A DNA stretch of 53,099 nucleotides from an uncultured Candidatus Saccharibacteria bacterium (GTDB lineage Bacteria > Patescibacteria > Saccharimonadia > Saccharimonadales > UBA4665), in contig CAMLRZ010000005.1 in NCBI GenBank assembly GCA_946482575.1, forward strand, positions 1 to 53,099, given 5' to 3'. The translations under genes were made by a program, and so were the position numbers. Below are positions 22,804-31,400 of this stretch, one piece after another. Under the pieces are notes generated by a model. It had not been told where the DNA came from. It saw only the letters and a list, made by a program, of their open reading frames with translations, and did not search any database. Within the stretch, counting starts at the first letter, position 1, and each line of letters opens with the position of its first letter.

Positions 22804-25071
22804 ATGGCACAGACTGACAAACGAATTTTGATAGTAGACGGACAGGTATTTCAGACGCCCGCCTGGCATCGTGGTATGGGCAAGTACTCATTTGAATTGC
22901 TGCGTGCTCTGGAAAAGTTGAACAACAAGCATCACTATTGGCAGGCGATGCACATTGTGTTTTCCAAAGGTTTGCAAGAATCCAAAGAAGATCCCGAGAT
23001 GCGTGCTCACCTGAAGGAAGGGGTCAAAAAGGCAAAATTAGTTGACCTGGACCTGCTGCCAAACGTCATTGGCGACAAAACAATCGTAGAGACCAACCGC
23101 ACGGTTATTGACGCATATTTGCAGGAGGTTCTAGGCCAAGATCAGGACCTACTTGCCGATTATGTGGTGCTGTCATTGTTGCAAGGCGAGCTATTTTCGG
23201 CATTCTCTACACACGATCGTGTTCGCAACACGTTGTTGTACTACGACCTCATTCCGTTGATGTTCCACCGCTTGTATCTGGGGAACCCTATTACACGCAC
23301 CGAATACTTTAGTAAGTTTTCTGAGCTTCTGCGCGCAGACCGCTACCTGGCGATTTCCCAGACGGGCGCCAACGACCTGGCGTTATATTTGGGCGTCGAC
23401 AAAGATCGTATTCAGAATATCGACGGCGGACCAATTAACCACGGCAACGACAAAACCAGCAAAGTAGACATTGCCAAACCATTTATTTTGATGCCAACAG
23501 GCAATGATTTGCGCAAAAACAACCGCCGCGGAATTGTGGGCTTTGAGGAATTTAACCGCGCCCACGACAACAAGTACGCCCTGGTGATTACCTCCTACTT
23601 TAAAGAACACGAGGTTGTGGAGCTGAGTAAATTGTCACCAAACGTGATCTTTACCGGCAACATTAAAGGCGAAGAACTAAATTATCTGTACCAAAACTGT
23701 GAAGCCTTGCTATTTCCAGCTGAATACGAAGGTCTGGGCTTGCCTATTTTGGAGGCCGTAGAAAAAGACCGTCCAATTGCTTGCTCTAACATCAGTGTTT
23801 TCCGCGAAATGTCACGCGAAGATTTTGTATTCTTTAACCCACGCAGCACTACCGATATTACCGTCGCCTTAAAAAACGTGTTGGACCCCGCGTACAAACC
23901 AAACAAGAAGAACTACAAAACATTATTGAACCGCTACGTGTGGACTCGAACAGCCGCTATGACCGTTGATGCGCTCTTTTCTGCCGATCACGCCGTGGTC
24001 CACAACAAGCCGCGTGTTGCTGTGTTTGGTCCCGATCCGTCGCACGGCCGCAGCGTGGGCTACCACATGGTAAGCGCCCATGCTGAATTGAGCCGCATGG
24101 TGCAAGCCGAATATTTCATTGAGGCATTCGCAAGCACCGATGACCCTCGGGTGAACTACTTGCCATACGCTACCACGGTTACGGATATCTCACGGTGGGC
24201 CAAAATTGACACCAGCGAGTACAGCGCCACCGTGTATAACCTCAGCAATACCAAGCACTGCGCCAAGACCTTGTTGGCCGCATTGGCTCAGCCGGGCATC
24301 GCCGTGCTGCACGACACAGTGTTGCATGACGCCTGGCAAGCCTTGTGTGCTGGCGATCAGCCGCTGGCCGACAAATCGCGCCTGGAACTAGAGAAAAAGT
24401 TAGACGCCAAATATGGTGGTCCTGACACCGAAGGTATTGTATCGTTGGTCACTAATCAAAAAGCCGTGGTAGTGTTTACGCAGGCCGCTAAAAAACGTGT
24501 TGAAGCAATCATGCAGAAGGCAAACCTTAGCGTGCCGGTATATTACCTGGCCATGCCATCCGCACCCGTGGTGTACGATGACATCTTGCCTGATACCACT
24601 AAAACAGTCGGTATGATTACCAGTTCCGTTGATGATGCTCAGGTATTTGCCAAGCTCAAAACAGACGGTTTCCGCCAGCAAATTATCCCAGCCGAAGTTT
24701 CTTTGAACCTTGCCGAAGAACTGGAGCAGCCCACCGACCTGGATTACATGGATGCACTGAGCGCACTGTCATATATTGCCGATGACTCAGACGGTGCGGG
24801 TGACAACAGTAACGTACCAGGCACGGCGCAGGCCATGCAATTTGGGGCAGTGCCAGTGAGTGTAGGGGCGAATGGCTGGTCGGACGAGATCCCAGCCGAT
24901 ACCTGCCTGCACTTACAGGGCGAACAAGACCTGGGCGAAGCACTCGCCAAGAACAAAAAGCTAGCCACCATGCGCTCTAAGGCACAGCAGTATGCCATAG
25001 AGCGTTCGTACAAAGCGTATGCCGCTGAGCTATCAGGTATAATAAAGGCGTGTACCAACACTGACCAGTAA
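22804..25071 (+). CDS. Large two-module glycosyltransferase, second module degenerate
   Basis: 755 residues. The first ~390 form a normal GT4 (RGMGKYSFELLRAL, donor site PFILMPTGNDLRKNNRRGIVGFEEF, EYEGLGLPILEA). The second module (~395-755) begins like another GT-B half (VAVFGPDPSHGRSVGYHMVSAHAEL) and continues with HDTVLHDAWQAL and a Rossmann-like end, but I see no EGFGLPxxEA-type donor motif. It may be inactive and structural, or bind an acceptor. Two-module mannosyltransferases such as WbdA build mannan repeats in WbdD-dependent systems, so this is the best polymerase candidate here. Confidence 0.75.
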   Translation: MAQTDKRILIVDGQVFQTPAWHRGMGKYSFELLRALEKLNNKHHYWQAMHIVFSKGLQESKEDPEMRAHLKEGVKKAKLVDLDLLPNVIGDKTIVETNRTVIDAYLQEVLGQDQDLLADYVVLSLLQGELFSAFSTHDRVRNTLLYYDLIPLMFHRLYLGNPITRTEYFSKFSELLRADRYLAISQTGANDLALYLGVDKDRIQNIDGGPINHGNDKTSKVDIAKPFILMPTGNDLRKNNRRGIVGFEEFNRAHDNKYALVITSYFKEHEVVELSKLSPNVIFTGNIKGEELNYLYQNCEALLFPAEYEGLGLPILEAVEKDRPIACSNISVFREMSREDFVFFNPRSTTDITVALKNVLDPAYKPNKKNYKTLLNRYVWTRTAAMTVDALFSADHAVVHNKPRVAVFGPDPSHGRSVGYHMVSAHAELSRMVQAEYFIEAFASTDDPRVNYLPYATTVTDISRWAKIDTSEYSATVYNLSNTKHCAKTLLAALAQPGIAVLHDTVLHDAWQALCAGDQPLADKSRLELEKKLDAKYGGPDTEGIVSLVTNQKAVVVFTQAAKKRVEAIMQKANLSVPVYYLAMPSAPVVYDDILPDTTKTVGMITSSVDDAQVFAKLKTDGFRQQIIPAEVSLNLAEELEQPTDLDYMDALSALSYIADDSDGAGDNSNVPGTAQAMQFGAVPVSVGANGWSDEIPADTCLHLQGEQDLGEALAKNKKLATMRSKAQQYAIERSYKAYAAELSGIIKACTNTDQ

Positions 25072-25082
25072 ATAGGACTACC

Positions 25083-26375
25083 ATGGGAAAATTAGTAATT
25101 GATGTTACGCAACTTGTAAACTGGACCGGCCGTTTAACCGGTGTTCCGCGCGTAATGGATGAACTTTCGGTGCGTTTTGCGCAAGAATACGAAGGTTGTG
25201 TTTTTGTAGAGTGGGATGGCGTTCGCCAGGAATTTTACCAGGTTGACTTTATAGCTGCCCGCGATGCTCGCAATGCAGAACCGGTAGCTACACCAGCCAC
25301 CGCACCAGCCCGTGCTAGCGGAGCCAAGACATTGGTCAAGAAGTTGGAAAATCATTCATGGGTTGTTCGCCAGGGAATGCGTGCGCCCCGTAAGGCGCTG
25401 CGTGCCGTGCGAAACCGCCGTCCGGCACCTGCCGTTATTGATAATCGCGTAAAAATCCAACCAGTAAAAGGCGATATGCTTTTGATTTTATGCGACTGGC
25501 ACGAAAGCCTGTTGGTAGATCGAGCTGTAAAGCTTCACAGCGAAGGCGTAAAACTCAGTACCGTTGCCTACGACATGCTACCTATTGTGACACCTCAGTA
25601 TTCTGGCCATGCCACCGAACGCCTGACGTATTTTGGTACCAACATTTATCCTCGTTGTGAAGTGCTTTTTTCTATCTCGCAGCACACCAAAAAAGATGTG
25701 ACCGAATGGTTGAAGCAACTGAAGTTAAAAGTTCCTCGTATTGACGTCTTTCGCCTGGGCGATGACTTTCAGGCTACAAAGCCTGTTCGGCCCAAAGAGG
25801 CGGCCTTTGCCCAAAGCAAGTTAAAAGGCCAGGACTACCTGCTGTGCGTAGGCACCATTGAAGCTCGCAAAAACCACACGCTGCTGTACTACACCTACAA
25901 GCTAGCCCACCAGCGAGGTATTGAATTACCCAAAATTGTGGTGGTTGGCCGACGCGGTTGGCGTACCGAGGACATGTACGAACTCATTACCACTGATCCG
26001 CAGACCAAAGACAAATTTGTCATGCTGCATAATGTGAGCGACGAAGAGCAATCATGGCTGTATCAGCACTGCTTATTTAGCGTATATCCTAGTTTTTATG
26101 AAGGATGGGGCTTGCCGATTGCCGAAAGCGTGTCGCGTGGCGTGCCAATGGCCTGCAGTAATACTAGTAGCATGCCCGAAGTGGCGGGTGACCTGGTGAG
26201 CTACTTTAGCCCGGTTTCAACCGACGAGTGCTTGGCTGCTATTCAGGGTCTCCTGAAGCCTAAGGAGCTCGAGCGGGCTCGCAAACGCGCCAAAAAGTAT
26301 AAACTGGCCACGTGGGACGAAGCATTCAACGAAGTACATAACGTTTTGAAGGAAGTATATGGCGGCACCAATTAG
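25083..26375 (+). CDS. Glycosyltransferase family 4
   Basis: 430 residues. The N-terminus is WTGRLTGVPRVMDELSVRF, a polar/basic linker runs ~60-120, then the GT-B donor domain: YLLCVGTIEARKNHTLLYYTY and EGWGLPIAESVSRGVPMACSN. The start and donor site resemble mannosyltransferases of mannan clusters (MtfB/WbdB-like). Its last 17 bp overlap the next gene. Which sugar it transfers cannot be read from sequence; the operon's GDP-mannose/rhamnose supply suggests one of these. Confidence 0.85.
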   Translation: MGKLVIDVTQLVNWTGRLTGVPRVMDELSVRFAQEYEGCVFVEWDGVRQEFYQVDFIAARDARNAEPVATPATAPARASGAKTLVKKLENHSWVVRQGMRAPRKALRAVRNRRPAPAVIDNRVKIQPVKGDMLLILCDWHESLLVDRAVKLHSEGVKLSTVAYDMLPIVTPQYSGHATERLTYFGTNIYPRCEVLFSISQHTKKDVTEWLKQLKLKVPRIDVFRLGDDFQATKPVRPKEAAFAQSKLKGQDYLLCVGTIEARKNHTLLYYTYKLAHQRGIELPKIVVVGRRGWRTEDMYELITTDPQTKDKFVMLHNVSDEEQSWLYQHCLFSVYPSFYEGWGLPIAESVSRGVPMACSNTSSMPEVAGDLVSYFSPVSTDECLAAIQGLLKPKELERARKRAKKYKLATWDEAFNEVHNVLKEVYGGTN

Positions 26376-27525
26376 AGTTCTGCATTTTAGTACGCATAAC
26401 GAAGACTGCGGTATTGCCAAATACCAAGAGCAGTTTGTGGCGGGCATGAGTCATTTGTCGGATGATATCTACAACGAGTATTTTGACTTGTCGCCTAATC
26501 AGACCAAGGTGATGCCCAAAGCGCAGCTGGACGCGGCCATGGATCGCCTGGCTAAGCAAGTACAGGAATTTGACCTGCTGCACGTACAGCACGAGACATC
26601 GTTCTTTAAACAGGACGAGCTAGAGCAGATCATGCGCAAGGTCCATGCCGCTGGCAAACCAGTGATGGTCACTGTGCATGCCGCACCTGAGGTGCAATAT
26701 CAGCGTGCTCACCGTGGTGGTATGGGTCCGCGCAGCCTGGTGCACTATGCCAAGGCCAAGCGTGCCGAAAAAGCATTTATTACACGCTACGTAGCGCCGT
26801 TGCGCGACGCCGATAGCATTATTGTACACAATCAGGCGACCTGCGATAACTTGGTAGCGCACGGCGTGGCTGCCGAAAAAATCACGGTTATTCGTCACCC
26901 CGTTCAGGACGTGTCATTTGACCTTAAAACAGATGAAATCAAGCGTAATCTGCGCACCAGCGACCAAGATGTCATCTTTTGTACCGTGGGCTTCCTCAGT
27001 GAGGCCAAAGGTGTGTTGGAGGCTGTTAAGGCGCTGCCGTTCCTGCCGGCTAACTATAAGCTAGCTATCTTGGGCGGTGTTCACCCTGATGGTGTGAATG
27101 ACGAAGCCTTTCTGAACCACATCTGTGATGTTATTCAGCAGTTAGATTTGAAGGACCGCGTGTATATTACGGGTTTCGTAGAAGACGACGATCGCTTGAA
27201 CGCGTTGATTCGAGAGTGTGACGCTGCGGTGTATCCGTACAACCGCCAGTACTACGCCTACGTTTCGTCTGGTGCGGTAAACTTAGCCTTGGCTAACCAC
27301 AAGCCAACTATTGCATATCCAACTATGGCATTGCTGGAAATTAATAGTGACATGGAAGCAGTGCGTTTTTGCGCATCGGCTAACTACTACGAGCTGGCTC
27401 GTGAGCTCAAGACGCTCGACTTTGCCAAAGCAGCGGAACGGGCCACCGAGTATGCCAATCGCTACTCATGGGGTAAAGAAGCGGTGGCATTTGCTCAAAT
27501 CTACCGAGACTTTCTGGGTAAATAA
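26359..27525 (+). CDS. Glycosyltransferase family 4
   Basis: 388 residues. Begins RVLHFSTHNEDCGIAKYQEQFVAGM, the glycine-containing start of GT4 enzymes, with VTVHAAPEVQYQ in the acceptor half and CTVGFLSEAKGVLEAVKALPF plus DAAVYPYNRQYYAYVSSGAVNLALA in the donor half. The EGFG-type Glu motif is replaced by the YVSSGAVNLALA segment, seen in some GT4 subfamilies. Last gene of the export operon; an intrinsic terminator follows. Confidence 0.82.
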   Translation: MAAPIRVLHFSTHNEDCGIAKYQEQFVAGMSHLSDDIYNEYFDLSPNQTKVMPKAQLDAAMDRLAKQVQEFDLLHVQHETSFFKQDELEQIMRKVHAAGKPVMVTVHAAPEVQYQRAHRGGMGPRSLVHYAKAKRAEKAFITRYVAPLRDADSIIVHNQATCDNLVAHGVAAEKITVIRHPVQDVSFDLKTDEIKRNLRTSDQDVIFCTVGFLSEAKGVLEAVKALPFLPANYKLAILGGVHPDGVNDEAFLNHICDVIQQLDLKDRVYITGFVEDDDRLNALIRECDAAVYPYNRQYYAYVSSGAVNLALANHKPTIAYPTMALLEINSDMEAVRFCASANYYELARELKTLDFAKAAERATEYANRYSWGKEAVAFAQIYRDFLGK

Positions 27526-27544
27526 GCATACGGCACAACAAACC

Positions 27545-27573
27545 AAAACTCCCTGACGTGAGCAGGGAGTTTT
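27545..27573 (+). terminator. Intrinsic terminator of the glycan export operon
   Basis: ACTCCCT (27548-27554) pairs with AGGGAGT (27564-27570), 9-nt loop, flanked by As and followed by TTTT. On the minus strand the A-run gives it weaker bidirectional potential. Confidence 0.85.
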
Positions 27574-27597
27574 TATATGGAGCGCTATTGGGCAATG

Positions 27598-30582
27598 TTA
27601 GGGGACAATAACAGTGGTGAAGGCACCGACGTCATTGAATAAACCATCAGGTGTGCCCTCGGCAATTGGCCGAACGTATTCTTTGTACTGACCAGCGGCT
27701 TTGTCGTTTGGTACGCTGATAGTAAAGGTAAAGGCTACGATTTGTCCAGGCTGAGCAACATGTTGGTTACTGGCAAGTGTGGTGCCACCAGCTTCGTACA
27801 CGGCGGCAAAGTTCACCGCAGGACGAGCCGCACCAGGCCAGGTGGCTGCAAAATCACTGTTACGATTTAACGGATTAGATGTTGCCAAGTGCACGGGGTA
27901 GGTCTTGGATGGCGCCAGGGCGCTCGAGAGCGATGAGTTGTCGTACCATACGGCGTTGCCGGTGTTCTTGTACTTAAAGGTCATGCTACCCGTACTGCCA
28001 GGGTTAATGGTAGGATTAGCCGACTGGCCGACATACGACAGGCGATAGGTATTTTGTTTGACAGTGATGTTCTGATACGTGCCTACATCGTTGATGGTTC
28101 CATTGCCCGTGCCCTCCAAAATAGGACGGAACGCTTCGGTATATGTTCCCGCAGGAACGCTGGCTTGCGGTGTGACAGTAAAGCTGTACTTAGCAATCTG
28201 CCCCGGCATGACCACATGCTGATTGCTTGCCAGTGTGGTGCCATCAGCTTCGTACACGGCGGCAAAGTTCACCGCAGGACGAGCCGCACCAGGCCAGCTG
28301 CTGGTAGCAAAGCTGCTAGTGCGATTAATAGGGCCGGTTGTTGCCAAATGTACCGGGTGCGATGCTCGCCAGGTGGCTGCCGACAATGAACTGTCGTCGT
28401 ACCATGGTTGGTTGCCGCTGTTTTTGTAGTTAAAGGAAACGGTGCCAGTTTGGTTGTAGCTTAAGCTTGGGTAGTTAGATTGACCGGCGTAGGCACTTCT
28501 AAATGATGCGCCCGCAACAGAGACGTTAGTTGTGTGGCTAGACTTGGGAATAGTGGTGGAGCCGCTCTTGGCCCACAGCTGCAAGCTTCTGGTAGAGGTG
28601 CTGTTTTGTGATGGCGCCATGACTGGCACATTAACGGTGAATGAGCTACCCGCAGCTACGGCTGACGAAGTTGTCGTAATTACCGTGTCCGAGTTCCACG
28701 CGCTGGTCTTGAATAGGGTATCGGTGGCTAAAATTTGCGTGCCCGAAGCAAGGGTGGCATTACCGCTGTTTTTAATAGTGTAGCTGAGCGTGCCGGGCTG
28801 GTTGGCGGCTAAACTAGCGTTGGTAGGACTGGTGGTGTAGGTAAGAGCTGGAGTGGACGATACGGCAAATTGATAATAAATACCCAAGTCTGGCAGCAGG
28901 CCCGACGTTCCTTCCAATATAGGTACAAAATATTCTTTATAGGTGCCAGCTGCGTAAGAATCCGGCGCGCTCATGGCAAAGCTAAATTTAGCAACTTGTC
29001 CGGGCTTAACTACATGCTGGTTGCTAGCCAGTGTAGTGCCGTTTGATTCATAGACCGCGGCAAACTTGTTGGCAGCTCGTGCTGCACTTGGCCAGGACTT
29101 AGAAAAGACACTGGATCGATTAACCGGATTAGCTGTGGCTAAATGTACCGGGTAGTTGCCAGCAGGCGCAGAGCCAATTGACGCGTCGTCGTACAAATTG
29201 ACGTTACCGTTGTTCTTTAAGTACAGCGAGGCGGTGGTGGAGTCAGACGGGGTTAGGGTAGAGGCCATGTTTTGAGATACCCAAGAGAAAGACGGATTTT
29301 TGTTAACTGTAATCGTTGCGTAAGTGCCTACATTGGGTAGCTCGCCAGTGCTGGTGCCTTCTACAATCGGCGTGAAATACTCTTTGTATGTACCCGGTGC
29401 AATATTCGCGCCAGTGATGGTAAAGGTGAACTTTACGACTTGGCCAGGGTCCACCCGGTGCTGGTTGCTGGCAAGGGTAGTGCCATCTGAATTGTATACG
29501 GCGCTAAAGGTAGTAGCAGGGCGTGCTTTACCGGGCCACGTTGCCCCAAAGGCACTCAGTCTGTTTAGTGGTCCGGATGTGGCCAAGTGAACAGGTTTGG
29601 CTCCAGCGGCACCGGCCGACGTGTCGTCATACCACGACGCAGAACCGGTATTTTTGTACATGAATGACACGGGAGCGGTAGCACCGACGTTAACGCTTAC
29701 ATTGGCGTTTTGACCGTAAAAGCTCATGTTATAGGGGACAAACCAGTTGGTGTAGATGCTAACAAAGTGCTGGTTTCCCGAAAGATGGGGTGTGTACCAA
29801 TACAAGGCGGCTGTTGCGCCATTGTCCATGTGTACGGCTGTGCCGTCGATGGTGCGATACCCGTCATAGTAGGTAGTTGAGCCACTAGGGCAGACAGCGT
29901 ATGTTCCTTGCGTCATTGGGCCACCGTAGCAGCTTTGTGGATCGTCAGAGTTGTCCCAGTTACCTTTTACGATTGCCCAGTTTGTGTAGCCTTCGGCGCG
30001 CATGCGACCAAACTTAAGCAGCCAGGCAGCTCGAATGACCTGCTGTGAGAAACCGGCTTTTCCGGCGCTGTTCACACAGGTGCTGCTGACCGAGGTTACT
30101 TCTTGGCCATTGATTGCATATAAATGTAGACCTGAATAGCTGTGGGTGGTTCCGCTGTCTGGGCAGCCATAGCCCACCGCTGCTGTGTATCGTTTGGTGG
30201 TACAGCCAGCGGTGCCGGTTACCAGACTTTGTTCTTTTTGCAGAGTAGCCAGCAAGACTTGCGGGTTAATTTCGTAGGCCTGAGCGGCATTATAAATGAC
30301 CTCGCCTGCGCTCACATACGGACCGTATTTATAGCTCGTTGACGGTGAGTAGCCAATGGGGGCGATTGCCTGGAAGCCGTTGTTGGTACTAATACAGCTA
30401 CTGGGGAATGAGTTTAGAAATGCGTTGATCTGTGACACGCTCATGGTGCCGTAATTGTCAAAGGCGGCATTGCTGATCAGATTGTTGGCATTAAAGTCGG
30501 CCGAAGCAGATCGAAATGCCGAAAAGACGATGCCAAAAACCGTAACGGCAACGATTGCTAAGAGTGATAGTTTTTTTATCAT
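27598..30582 (-). CDS. Large secreted repeat protein with NBR1-type Ig-like domains
   Basis: 994 residues. Signal peptide MIKKLSLLAIVAVTVFGIVFSAF. Residues ~30-285 form a Cys-containing globular domain (NPQVLLATLQKEQSLVTG, later AAWLLKFGRMRAEGYTNWAIVKGNW) resembling lytic transglycosylase/lysozyme-like helical domains; activity not certain. Then four ~130-residue repeats at ~285-425, 430-570, 690-825 and 830-994, with a different CARDB-like domain at ~575-690. Each repeat carries YPVHLATxxPxNRxS, W(P/S)GxARPA and NQHVVxPGQ followed by GTYKEYFxPIxEGT, like the NBR1 central Ig domain. It is probably a surface adhesin or wall-binding protein. A 53-bp stretch is identical at 27789-27841 and 28245-28297, a recent internal duplication or conversion. 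Confidence 0.72.
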   Translation of the reverse strand: MIKKLSLLAIVAVTVFGIVFSAFRSASADFNANNLISNAAFDNYGTMSVSQINAFLNSFPSSCISTNNGFQAIAPIGYSPSTSYKYGPYVSAGEVIYNAAQAYEINPQVLLATLQKEQSLVTGTAGCTTKRYTAAVGYGCPDSGTTHSYSGLHLYAINGQEVTSVSSTCVNSAGKAGFSQQVIRAAWLLKFGRMRAEGYTNWAIVKGNWDNSDDPQSCYGGPMTQGTYAVCPSGSTTYYDGYRTIDGTAVHMDNGATAALYWYTPHLSGNQHFVSIYTNWFVPYNMSFYGQNANVSVNVGATAPVSFMYKNTGSASWYDDTSAGAAGAKPVHLATSGPLNRLSAFGATWPGKARPATTFSAVYNSDGTTLASNQHRVDPGQVVKFTFTITGANIAPGTYKEYFTPIVEGTSTGELPNVGTYATITVNKNPSFSWVSQNMASTLTPSDSTTASLYLKNNGNVNLYDDASIGSAPAGNYPVHLATANPVNRSSVFSKSWPSAARAANKFAAVYESNGTTLASNQHVVKPGQVAKFSFAMSAPDSYAAGTYKEYFVPILEGTSGLLPDLGIYYQFAVSSTPALTYTTSPTNASLAANQPGTLSYTIKNSGNATLASGTQILATDTLFKTSAWNSDTVITTTSSAVAAGSSFTVNVPVMAPSQNSTSTRSLQLWAKSGSTTIPKSSHTTNVSVAGASFRSAYAGQSNYPSLSYNQTGTVSFNYKNSGNQPWYDDSSLSAATWRASHPVHLATTGPINRTSSFATSSWPGAARPAVNFAAVYEADGTTLASNQHVVMPGQIAKYSFTVTPQASVPAGTYTEAFRPILEGTGNGTINDVGTYQNITVKQNTYRLSYVGQSANPTINPGSTGSMTFKYKNTGNAVWYDNSSLSSALAPSKTYPVHLATSNPLNRNSDFAATWPGAARPAVNFAAVYEAGGTTLASNQHVAQPGQIVAFTFTISVPNDKAAGQYKEYVRPIAEGTPDGLFNDVGAFTTVIVP

Positions 30583-31214
30583 TGAGAGACCTCGAGTGTT
30601 AATGCGTCGTCGGCAGTTTTAACCTGACTGCCCAAAACGGCTTTGGCGGTAACTTTCCAGCTGCCGGCTGTGAGGCCTACATCTTGCAATTTCCACGACC
30701 AGTAGGTTGAACCGTTAACGTCCGTGGTTTGCGCCGGGAGTGACTTGGTCACGCCATCTTTTGTAAAAATAATCTGACAGGTAGCACCAGTTGTGGTGGT
30801 GCATGCTGAGTTGATAACGTTTGGTGCTGGTGAGCCGCCGAGGTTGGGATGGTGGTTGCTCACAAATGATCCGGTAGGGGCGACCAGAACAGCACTGGTG
30901 TTGCTGCCGCCAGGTTGACTTTTTTGATCTTCGTTGTCGGTAGTTTGTTGCTCGGTGTTATCTGTGGAATCGCCGGTGTTGCTGTTGGATGATTTGTCTG
31001 ATGATTTTGAGGAAGAGGATTTTTCGCCCTTACTGACATCGCTGGTGTTTTGCGCCGGTGTCTGTTTTTGGAAGAAATGCGTGGTATGTGTCAGCTGCAA
31101 GACGGCAAAAATTGCGCCCAAAACAGCTAGGACAACCAGAATCTGAATAATAAGGCGTTTCTTATTATGTGACTTACGTGACTTTTGCTGTTGTTGTTTG
31201 CGAATTGTGTACAT
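30579..31214 (-). CDS. Membrane-anchored surface protein with Ser/Asp-rich stalk and Ig-like domain
   Basis: 211 residues. A Lys/Gln-rich cytoplasmic start, one transmembrane helix (~22-42, LIIQILVVLAVLGAIFAVLQL), a long low-complexity Ser/Asn/Asp/Thr stalk (~50-105), then a beta-rich domain (SAVLVAPTGSFVSNHHPNLGGSPAPNV ... YWSWKLQDVGLTAGSWKVTAKA) of bacterial Ig-like type. It overlaps the next gene by 4 bp (ATGA), so the pair is coupled and may form a surface complex. Confidence 0.68.
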   Translation of the reverse strand: MYTIRKQQQQKSRKSHNKKRLIIQILVVLAVLGAIFAVLQLTHTTHFFQKQTPAQNTSDVSKGEKSSSSKSSDKSSNSNTGDSTDNTEQQTTDNEDQKSQPGGSNTSAVLVAPTGSFVSNHHPNLGGSPAPNVINSACTTTTGATCQIIFTKDGVTKSLPAQTTDVNGSTYWSWKLQDVGLTAGSWKVTAKAVLGSQVKTADDALTLEVSQ

Positions 31215-31240
31215 TTTTTGTTTTTAAACCCTGTACGACC

Positions 31241-31249
31241 ATTGTAGCA
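31241..31249 (-). promoter_or_regulatory. Extended -10 promoter (leftward)
   Basis: Minus strand: TG, one base, TACAAT (31249-31241), ~26 nt before the ATG at 31214; TTTTGT lies 17 nt upstream as a weak -35. No Shine-Dalgarno sequence precedes the start. The rest of the 31215-31400 gap is AT-rich and has no other structure I can see. Confidence 0.45.
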
Positions 31250-31344
31250 AGTATTCACACATTACAAAACCATGTTGCCAAAATTACAAGCGTAAGCAAA
31301 AACGGGGGCAGCAAACGAAGCCAGCAATAATAAATATAAGCAAT

Positions 31345-31372
31345 TTGACGCACAGGCAGTGTATGATAGAGT
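31345..31372 (+). promoter_or_regulatory. Promoter candidate for the membrane glycosylation operon
   Basis: TTGACG (31345-31350), 16-nt spacer, TAGAGT (31367-31372), ~28 nt before the TTG start at 31401. Confidence 0.4.
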
Positions 31373-31400
31373 TAAGGTGAATTTAATATAGAGAAGCTAC

